Of a DNA stretch of 64,000 nt, positions 56,172 to 64,000 are shown piece by piece (the stretch's first letter is position 1; each line of letters starts with the position of its first letter). Source of the DNA: Talinum fruticosum (Eukaryota > Streptophyta > Magnoliopsida > Caryophyllales > Talinaceae); assembly GCA_021018815.1 (NCBI GenBank), contig JAITYX010000040.1:4084501-4148500 (forward strand), read 5' to 3'. Position numbers and translations under genes: made by a program. The notes under the pieces are model-generated. The model saw nothing but the letters and a program-made list of their open reading frames with translations, was not told where the DNA came from and ran no database searches.

Positions 56172-57782
56172 TGAAGGTTTGCTCTCGGAGAAGCTAAGTC
56201 ACCCTAAAGGGGCGAGTGAATAGGGTGATGAGGGAATTTTCTCTTATTTGAAACTAGACAGGCACTCGAGGAGAGTGTGTTTCGAGAATGAACTCGGATA
56301 AACGCAGACTCCAAGTATTAAGACTAAAGTGTTTAATAGTTAAACAATACTTGTAGTCGATCCGAGTCTAGAATGCACTCAGAAAAATGGTAACTAAGAA
56401 TATACGTGGAAACCCTCCTGGGGCGAGAAAACCACGGACCGTGCTAATCCAAGCACGAAATCAAATCCACTATTTTGAATCCACAAAATACGGTAGAATG
56501 ATTCAACCCGAGTTGCTCCCTTAGACAAATCCTTACAAGTTTTTCCTAGACTCTGCAATTCCCTTATCCGATCTAGTACTTCCTAACCGAGATAACCTTT
56601 ACGAGTTAGGGATAATCGAGCTGAGTTAACCCTTACAACTCAGTCAAGGGACCTTACTCAGAAAGTAAGAATAAGTGTTTGTAACTAAGTACAAGACCTT
56701 ACAACTCGGAGAAGTATTAAATACGGAGTTGGAGTTGTAAATAAAAGGTTGAGTATGAATATAATGACTTTTGCTCAAGTATGTGTATTATCAATTGGTT
56801 CAGCAATTCCTCATGTCTTGAAAGTTGGCTTCCATTTATAGATGACCAAGTAGATTAGCCGTTGTGTCCATCTTCCGACTGGATGTCCTTTGTGACCGTT
56901 GTAATGGATTTTTGAATCACTTAGAAAATATCCGCTGAGATGTGAACATTAGACAACAGTTCTTGACTCCTTTGGAAGTCCCAATTCACTAGTGATATCT
57001 GAAAAGTACGGTGGAAACCACCGTTGAGCTTAGCGTTGCAGATTTCCCGTTTTAGAAGCAAACAGCTCGACACGGTGGCTGGGTGTAGGTCGAACTAGGA
57101 AAAGCCTTATCTGCTTGGTGATTTGACATTTTGAAGCCGATTACTTTTGTATTTCAAAAAATTCAAAAAATAGGATAGCCTCATTTGAATAATCTACAAA
57201 AGTAAATCAATTTGGTTCTCAAAGTATAAAATACTTTGGTCGAAGATTAGACACATATAATAAATTAATTAGGATAATTAAATGCATAATTATTTGGGTT
57301 AGAAAAGGAATGAAATTTTCTGAGTCTAATATCCATGAGACCCAAAATCCATCCGAGTCGGTCTAAAAGAGAATCAAGTCAAATAACAAATATCGAGTAG
57401 ACAGACATGATTTAGGTAACGTAAGCTTCAAACAAAAACCTCTTTTTAAGAAATGAATTATCATGGTAATTCTCGAAGGAAGTCGGATATGAGTTTATGC
57501 ACGTTAGAGTAAAAGTTTGAACATGCGATATAATTAAGTGTTGTCCGAGTTTCTTAGAACCGAGTGTGAAGTGGCATGCAAGAGTATGCTTTCGAGTCGA
57601 TCAGAATAAAGCGAAAACATATATAATAATTTCTATAACACTCGGAGAAGATGCTATATCAATCGGAAAAGCTTCGAAGGCACATAGAATGACTTAAAAT
57701 CAAATCCCTATAAGAGATGAAGTCTTATACCCGATTCCTTGATGGAATTCAGAATGATGTAAGTATGAGGTCCGAGTCTTCA
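56172..57782 (-). repeat. 5' LTR of element C
   Basis: It runs 1611 bp from TGAAGGTTTGCTCTCGG to GAGTCTTCA. The promoter box is TATAAATG on the minus strand at 56833-56840. Compared with the 3' LTR, typical differences are CTCAGAAA (56378-56385) against CTCGAGAA (45454-45461), and AACTAAGAA against AACTCGGAA. Confidence 0.85.
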
Positions 57783-57787
57783 GAATG

Positions 57788-58298
57788 AACCTTCTATTAA
57801 GATTTTCGAATGTTACTAAATCAAGTCGAAATTAATTAAATCAGATTTGATTAGCGATTTTATTAATCATTTTATTTTAGCAATTATTTTAGAAGTCTCG
57901 GGATCTTATTTTCTAATTAAGGAACAAACGATGTTAGGGTTATGATTCTGCCATGGGGCTTTAGGGCAAGATTGGTTTGAAAACACCAATCCGAACCGAA
58001 GCCACCACCGCCACCCCACGGTGTAATGGTGACAATCAAAAGAAAAGCGTTAGTTTTGTGAATTGTGTCTAGGGTATGGTAATGATCAGTTGAATGAGTG
58101 CCCAGAGAGCATAATAATCGAATATTCATTAGCTCTTTGCACGAATTGAATGGTGAAAGATGAATGTTTATAGAAAATTAAAGTAGAGTAATGTTTAGAT
58201 GAGAGCATTCAAGTTAGGTTTCGATAGCATGATGCAAAGGGAGGAAGACGTGTGGGAATGTGAGCTGAGGCTCTCTATTTATAGGAGAGGACATAGGT
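57788..58298 (-). repeat. Gypsy G1 5' LTR, outer part
   Basis: This continues the G1 LTR from 45250 after the GAATG duplication. It holds a minus-strand TATAAATA at 58276-58283 (plus: CTATTTATAGG), the likely G1 promoter. The LTR is cut at 58298 by Sirevirus D, and its outer end is not in the window. Confidence 0.6.
58276..58283 (-). promoter_or_regulatory. TATA box of the gypsy G1 5' LTR
   Basis: Minus-strand TATAAATAGAGAGCC, reading into the G1 leader and gag. It is separated from them today by element C. Confidence 0.5.
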
Positions 58299-59506
58299 TG
58301 AAAGTTTGCTCTTGGAGAAGTTAAGTCACCTTAGAGGGGGTGAATAGGGTGATGGAAGATTTTTGACAAAATCAAACTCTTTTGCACGAGAATAGAGACG
58401 AAACAGATTATGAGTCTAGATTGGACTTAAAAGAGTATGAACTCGAATTACGTGAAAACCCTCCTGGGGCGGAAAACCACGGACAGTGCTAGTCCAAGCA
58501 CCAAGTCAAATCCCCTATTTTAAATCCACAAAATACAGTACATATACTCAACCACAATTGCTCCCTTAGACAATTCCTTACAAGTTTTTCCTAGACTCAA
58601 AAGTTCCCTTATCTCGATCTAGCACTTCCTAACCGAGGTCGCCTTTAGAGCTAGGGACAACTCAGCAGAGTTAACCCTTACAGCTCAGTCAAGGGACCTT
58701 ACTCAAAAAGTAAGAATAAGTGTTTGTAACTCGATTAGAAGACCTTACAACTCGGAAGAATGTAAAATACAGAGTTGGAGTTATAAGTAGAAGATTGAGA
58801 ATGAATACAAAGACTGTTGCTTAAGTTCGTGTATTGACAATTGGTTCAGCAAGCTTCTTGTCTTAAGAGTTGGCTTCTATTTATAGATTACCGAGCAGAT
58901 TAGCCGTTGTGACCATCTTTGGACTAGAAGTCCTTTGTTACCATTATACTTGGATTTTCTAAGTCACTCATAAAATATCCGTTGAGATGTGAACATTGGG
59001 CAACGGTTCTTGGCTCCTTTGGAAGTCCCAATTCACTAGTGGTATATGAAAAGTAGGGAGGAAACCACCCATCCGAGTCGAGTCTAAAAGAGAATCAAGT
59101 CAAATAAAGAATATCGAGTAGATAGACTTGATTTAAACAATGCAAAGTTCAAACAAAATATGCTGACTTGGAGGAATGAATTAACATGGTAATTCTTGGA
59201 AGGAAGTCGGATATGAGTTTATGCATGTTAGAGTAAATGTTTGAACATGCGATATAGTTGAGTGTTGTCTAAGTGACTCGGAATAGTGTATACGAGTGGC
59301 ATGTAAGAGTATGCTTTACGTGTCGGTCGAAGTTGATGAAAACGAATGCGATAGATTCCGTTACACTTAGAAAAGACGCTATATCACTCACAAAAGTTTC
59401 TAAGGCACATAGAATGACTTGTAATCAAAACCTTATCGAGCTTAAGTGTTATACTTGATTCTTTGATGGAACTCGGAATGATGTATAAATAATGTCCGAG
59501 TCTTCA
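58299..59506 (-). repeat. 3' LTR of element D with an internal deletion
   Basis: It starts TGAAAGTTTGCTCTTGG and ends GAGTCTTCA. It is only 1208 bp because about 380 bp is missing at 59066: the text jumps from GGAAACCACC to CATCCGAGTCG, while other copies have about 380 bp between these phrases. The short match CC/ACC at the junction fits microhomology deletion. Confidence 0.8.
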
Positions 59507-59520
59507 ATCTCCCCTTTTTG
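59507..59520 (-). other. Polypurine tract of element D
   Basis: The minus strand reads TCAAAAAGGGGAGAT, directly next to the LTR. A PPT-like motif, minus GGGGAGAATAGTT, lies near 59828-59850. Confidence 0.75.
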
Positions 59521-59937
59521 ATGAAAGGCATTCCATACCTAGACAAAACTTTGTTAATGATATATATCCGATTTTAAAATCTTGCTCGGAAAATAAGTAA
59601 GATGTGATAAAATTGAGTTACGTGAGAGCGCATTTATCTATAAGAGCAAATGAACCGAGATTGCATAGCAAGAGCTACGATATCGGAGCAAGAGATATAC
59701 CGATAGACATATCAATGATTGGTCACTTACTGCAGAATTATTAATGAAATGCATTCATTCATTAAAGAAAAGAAAATTACATAAGAGAGGGTGAGAGGAA
59801 ACCCCCTAAACAAGACAACAAATTTTTCTAACTATTCTCCCCTTGCCGTTCAGCAAGAATAAAAAGAGGGAAAATGTATCAATTACATACATATTTGATG
59901 TCCGGATAAAAAAACTTTAAAAAATGAGAAAAGAAAA

Positions 59938-61451
59938 CTAAGAAGGACGTGGAGCGATCCGAGTGGATGATGAAGGACGAGTAGTGCTCCTACGCTGATA
60001 AGATCTTAAAGATGTAGTGGAACACGGCGGGGTAGCACTGGGATTTCGACATCGACTCGGTTCCGAGTAGGCGACCCGAACGAGGTCGTCCAGTGACTCA
60101 TCTTCCCGGAACTCGTCGGCTAGAGGGGAGTGCTCAGGCTGACCAGGCCGCCGATCGACCAAGGTCGGCAGGTCTTCGACTCACTCGGACTAATGTCCGA
60201 GCTAATCATTTCGGTTGACGTTTGGGAGCACCCTGGCCCTCTGTTGCTTGTTGTTATTGCTGCTTGTTCTCCTTCTTCTTTGTCCCCTTCCTTAGATGGA
60301 GTTGCCTTAGCTGCAGGCTCCTCTTCTTTTTCTTCTCCTCTGTCCGAGGAGGACTTGGCCAAACTCGAGGATTCCTCAAAAGTGTCTAAGTCGACGGGAT
60401 CCCGAGCTGCCTTAGATCACCTCTCTCGAAGGAGCTCGATCAACTCCTCTCGCTCCTTAACCAAAGCATTCATCTCGAGTAGCACATCCTGCTACTCTCA
60501 AAATTTGGGATTGGACTATTTTTCGGTTAATGGTCATAGACTGGAAGACAGTCTTCAATGACCGAGAGGATGTCCTTATGTTCGAGAGGACACCGAGGAG
60601 ATTTTGTCCATAAAAGCGGATGACAAAACAGAAGAAAGAGTCGAGAAACACCTATGGTGGAGGCACCACCAGGTGGAGGAGGTAGAGAAAGAGGAGGTTC
60701 TTTACGAGTCCGATGCGAGAGAAGATGGCTTCGGTTTTGAGCTATGGACCCGGACACCCGGTTGGGTTTCCTGGTATCCATACCCAAGAAGTTCCTTTTT
60801 CCAACTACTACTGGCAGCCTCGAAACTGCGTTAGGATTTGAGGAAGAGGAACTTTGAATTGTTTGAAAATGAGAGTGAGAAGAGCCCCGAAAGGAAGTGG
60901 GGTGTTCTTCTTATTACGAGTCCGAGCCGACATAGCAGCCATTTACTCAATGATAGCGAGGATAGAGGTCTACTTCGTAGCCCTCCGGAATATCGAAAAG
61001 AGCTTTAAGGTGCTTGGAGTTGGGGTTCTCCTTGCTTGAATGCTTGTGAGAAGAAGGTTCTCATCGGAAGAAAACACGGAAGACGAGCTTCTAACTTTAG
61101 TTGGGTCACGAGAGAAGTTCTTGCGTGACCTAGGGAACTCTTTAGCGTACTTCTCAAAGAAGTCGTGAGCAACCTCGTTGAAAGGTGTGGGGTTGTTGTT
61201 CAAGAAAAGAGAAGATACTTTGAACAAACGGTGGAGGGAAATATTGATACGAATGGTGATGTTCAAAACGCGAGAAGTGAGGATACCCTCGGACCTAGAG
61301 AGATGAGTATAAAACTCGGAGACAAGTTAAGGGTAGATGAACTCGCTGAAACAAGAGGTTTGGAAGGATTGGAGGGGCCTTCCCGGCTTTTGGTGCGTGG
61401 TTTCTTGGTTGCAGAGCCAACAAAATCAGGGTGAGAACCTTTTTCGGGATT
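59938..61451 (-). pseudogene. Env-like ORF of element D, start codon lost
   Basis: It aligns with C and E from the N-terminus: KGSHPDFVGSATKKPRTKS (61360-61440, basic and NLS-like), NITIRINISLHRLFKVSSLF and LNNNPTPFNEVAHDFFEKYA at 61100-61266. The central and helical parts follow in other frames. An acidic stretch (EEKEEEPAAKATPSKEGDKE) is at 60290-60362, and the serine-rich end (STTRPSSSTRIAPRPS) stops at 59938. The ATG of the other copies reads ATC here (about 61449-61451). Together with frameshifts this marks it as a pseudogene. Confidence 0.65.
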
Positions 61452-61692
61452 TTGATGTAAAAAGAGATAGAAGATGACCTTTTGAGAGAGAAAGAGAGAG
61501 AAACTCAAAGAAAGTGAGGGAAAAGGAGAATGAAAATGAATGAGTAGAAGATGAGAGAGCTGAGAGCAACGAGTGCTTACATGAGAAGTTCTTCACTAAG
61601 CTTGAGATCGTAGAGAGCTTGTTCACGAAGATTTAGTTTCGAGAGAGAGAGTAAGCGAAGTGTAAAGTAACGAAATGAAGGGAAATAAGCAC

Positions 61693-61700
61693 TATTTATA
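61693..61700 (-). promoter_or_regulatory. Internal TATA-like box before the env-like ORF, element D
   Basis: Minus-strand TATAAATA, about 240 bp before the former env-like start, in the context TGTATAAATAGTGC, with the same downstream text as in C. Confidence 0.55.
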
Positions 61701-62029
61701 CAAAAATAAGCGTCCTTCGATATCCGTTCGACTCGGCTCTTCGGTGGTCACCTCGGACCGGTGTGACTGTTCTCTTCTCTAACGGTTAGAATTTTAGCGA
61801 GTTGTGTCCCAATGGCTCGTTGTCCGATCACAGCGTGCGAGATAGAGAGAGAAAAGAGATATTGTTAAAATAAATTATGAAATTCTCCACTTATCTTTAG
61901 ATGATTTCAAAAGTTTAGTGTCCTTTTTCTCAAAATCTAAGTCTGACTCAGCTAAGTTTCGAGTGACTCGAAACCAGTAAACAAATAATAGTTCTTAGCT
62001 CAGTATCACTGGTTCAACTGAACTAATAA

Positions 62030-64000
62030 CCTATTAACACAAGTAAGCACACAACACATAATCATGCAAAGAATTTTCACACGGAAAAGCACATAACTAT
62101 GCGTTTAACATACCAAGCTCATTTCTAATAAAGCAAAACTGATCCTCACTAAGTAGCTCGAGTAAAGATATCAGCTAATTGAAAATTAGTAGGAATGAAT
62201 TCAAGTTCAATATCAGCTTTCTCAGAATGGTCACTTAAGAAATGATACATGACCTCAATATGTTTTGTCTTTGAGTGCTAAAGCTGGATTCTTGGTGATG
62301 CTGATTGCACTTTGATTATCACACTTGATTAGAATAGATTTGAATGTGTAAGTCCATGATCTCTCAAGTGTTGCTTTATCCATAAAATGTGAGTACATCA
62401 TGCCCCGGTTGCAATATACTCAGCTTGGGTAGTTGATAGAGCTACTGAGTTTTGCTTCTTCGATTGCCAAGATATCAAGGATTGACCTAGAAACTGCCAG
62501 GATCCTGAGGTGCTCTTCCTATCAACTTTGTACCCAGTGTAATCAGCATCCGAGTATCCAGTGAGAGTTAGTTCCGAGTCTCCGGAGTACTATAGACCTA
62601 AATTCCGAGTCTCTGCAAGATATCTCGAATATTCTCTTCACCGCGAGTGAGATGTGATTCTTTTGGATTAGGTTGAAATCTTGCACATAGACCGACACTA
62701 AACATTATGTCTAGCCTACTTGGAAGTAACATATAACAAAGCTGCAATCATACCTCGATAGAGTTTCGATTTCTTGCTTTACCTTTTTCGTCGGAGTCTA
62801 GTTTTAGGTCGCTACTCATGGGGGTTCGTTGCATGCTTTGCATCTTGAAGTTTATACTTCTTTAACGACTCCTTGGTGTACTTTGATTGATGGACATATA
62901 TTCCATCTCTGTCTTGCTTGATTTGTAGACCAAGGAAGAAATTGAGTTCTCCCATCATACTCATTTGAAATTCTGTCTCATTAACTCGGAAAATTCTCGA
63001 CATAGAATTTCATTAGTAGCTCCAAAAATTATGTCATCAACATATATCCGAGCAATCGAAAGTCTTTCCCCTTGGTTTTTATAAACAGAGTCTTATCAAT
63101 CTGACCTCTCCTAAAATCATTTTGAACTAAGAAATTGCTTAGTCTTTCATACCAAGCTCTAGGAGCTTGTTTAAGACCATAGAGAGCTTTTTGCGGTTTG
63201 AAAACATGATTTGGAAATTCCGAGTTTTCAAATCCAGGGGTTGCTGAACATAGACTTCCTCTTTAATAAAACCATTGAGAAAAGCACATTTAACATTCAT
63301 TTGATACACTTTGATATTCATGTTAGATGCAAATGCCAATAGTATTCTAATAGCTTCAATTCAGCTACGAGTGCAAAGGTTTCCCCACAATCAATCCCTT
63401 CTTCTTGATTGTAACCTTGAGCCACAAGTTTAGCCTTATTTCGACTATCACCACACCTTCATCTAGTTTATTTTTGAAAAACCCATTTCGTTCCTATGAC
63501 TGGGTGGTCGGAAGGTCGTTTGGTCGAGTTGAAACTTGGTTTCTCTCGAATTGATTGTGTTCCTCTTACATGGCCTCTACCCATTTAGGTTCATTAAGAG
63601 CCTCTAGTGCATTTCGGGTTCGAGTTAATGAGATAAATGCGGTGAATGCACATAAGTTTTAAAGAGAGGAACGAGTTCTTACCCCACTTGTTGATGTCGG
63701 ATAGGATATTTTCTAGTGGGTGACTAGAAGCATACTTGAAAGCTTTACCTGTTCTCTCGGTTCACTAGATCCGTAGGTTGAATTGGTTGATCTACGAAGT
63801 CTTTTACGAGTGAGCTTGTTCATCAGATTGTCCTTTAGCATTCCGAGTTGGTTCTTAAGTTGTCTCATTCCGAGTGACTTCGTTCCGAGTGACTTCATTC
63901 CGAGTGCCATGGATTTGATTTTTGATGAGCTCATTTTTATGATAATCATCATCTCTGGTGAGCTTTAGGTTTGAGAATGATGACTCACTTGGTTTTTCGT
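62030..64000 (-). pseudogene. Pol C-terminal half of element D, partial at the window end
   Basis: From the right edge: the connection domain (63540-64000, with a short local repeat coding GMKSLGTKSLGM at 63867-63910), and RT with MAFASNMNIKVYQMNVKCAF and LNGFIKEEVYVQ at 63139-63339. The YVDD box at about 63029-63050 is intact. ELNFFLGLQIKQDRDGIYVH lies near 62880-62960, then the RNase H remnant at 62130-62560. Pol ends near 62030. Stops and single-base frame breaks occur throughout. The N-terminal domains lie outside the window. Confidence 0.8.

Larger units (their letters stand above)
45251..57782 (-). mobile_element. Sirevirus element C (Ty1/copia), minus strand, complete with TSD
   Basis: LTRs are at 45251-46854 (3') and 56172-57782 (5'), the primer site at 56158-56169, gag-pol from 56112 to about 51096, the env-like ORF from 48974 to 47357, and the PPT at 46855-46868. 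It is flanked by GAATG at 45246-45250 and 57783-57787. A solo LTR of the same family sits at 49382-50965 between pol and the env-like ORF. The element is about 10.9 kb without the solo LTR. The RT keeps YVDD, but several frames are broken. Confidence 0.9.
58299..64000 (-). mobile_element. Sirevirus element D, 3' half, runs off the window end
   Basis: The 3' LTR (58299-59506), PPT (59507-59520), env-like ORF (61451 to 59938), TATA-like box (61693-61700) and the pol C-terminal half (from about 62030) are present in the same order as in C. The 5' part lies beyond 64000. The left flank TAGGT (58294-58298) is the expected target duplication; its partner is outside the window. Confidence 0.85.

Noticed and set aside
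60130..60561. 143-codon plus-strand open frame
   Set aside because: Antisense to the env-like ORF of element D; Ser-rich only because the sense strand is Glu/Lys/Arg rich.
1..64000. CRISPR array, bacterial operon or phage-like system
   Set aside because: No regularly spaced identical repeats, no ribosome binding sites or dense long frames; all coding text belongs to plant transposable elements.

Overview
The window is nuclear plant DNA made almost entirely of nested, decayed transposable elements. I see no intact host gene, rRNA, tRNA gene or CRISPR array. The evidence for a plant is: Ty1/copia elements of the Sirevirus type (long LTRs of about 1.5 kb, an initiator-Met tRNA primer site, an extra env-like ORF after pol); a Tat-type Ty3/gypsy element; a CACTA (En/Spm) transposon; a fragment of a second gypsy element with a tRNA-Asp primer site; and a DUF4283 relic. 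The species cannot be named from this sequence.

The layout is a set of nested insertions. The oldest readable layer is one minus-strand gypsy element, G1. Its pieces lie at 57788-58298 and 45129-45250 (5' LTR), 42020-45128 (primer site, gag), 37897-40547 (protease, RT), 31232-31465 (RT-RNase H join) and 19100-20741 (RNase H, integrase). Into G1 went: Sirevirus C (45251-57782, minus, TSD GAATG); a solo Sirevirus LTR (40548-42014, TSD AATGT); a CACTA element (31466-37893, TSD AAG); Sirevirus E (20747-31231, plus, TSD CCTTC); and Sirevirus D (58299 to the window end, minus). The CACTA element holds a gypsy gag fragment (G2), which is itself split by another solo LTR (34248-35512, TSD TATTG). Element C carries a solo LTR at 49382-50965 (TSD GGATT). 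Sirevirus B (7064-19099, minus) has a solo LTR inside its own 5' LTR (16137-17647, TSD GAGGT). The left end (1-1748) is the 3' end of another Sirevirus, A (plus). It abuts a DUF4283 relic and about 5 kb of poorly classifiable relic sequence.

Four Sirevirus bodies (B, C, E, D) share one plan: LTR, primer site, gag-pol (UBN2-like gag, CCHC knuckle, DSG protease, HHCC/DDE integrase, RT, RNase H), a spacer with a conserved TATA-like box, an env-like ORF, a first PPT-like motif, the PPT and the LTR. All frames are broken. E has lost the RT catalytic box by deletion, B has it mutated to YVNN, and C and D keep YVDD.

Two observations deserve a second look. One is the conserved internal TATA-like box before the env-like ORF, whose product starts with an NLS-like basic stretch rather than a signal peptide. 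The other is a recurrent difference between copies at CHG trinucleotides (CAG or CGG against CGAG, CCG against CTCG). It appears even between the two LTRs of one element and in all three primer sites, and suggests either consensus error at methylated CHG sites or a peculiar mutation process. If it is error, many of the frameshifts reported here are not biological.
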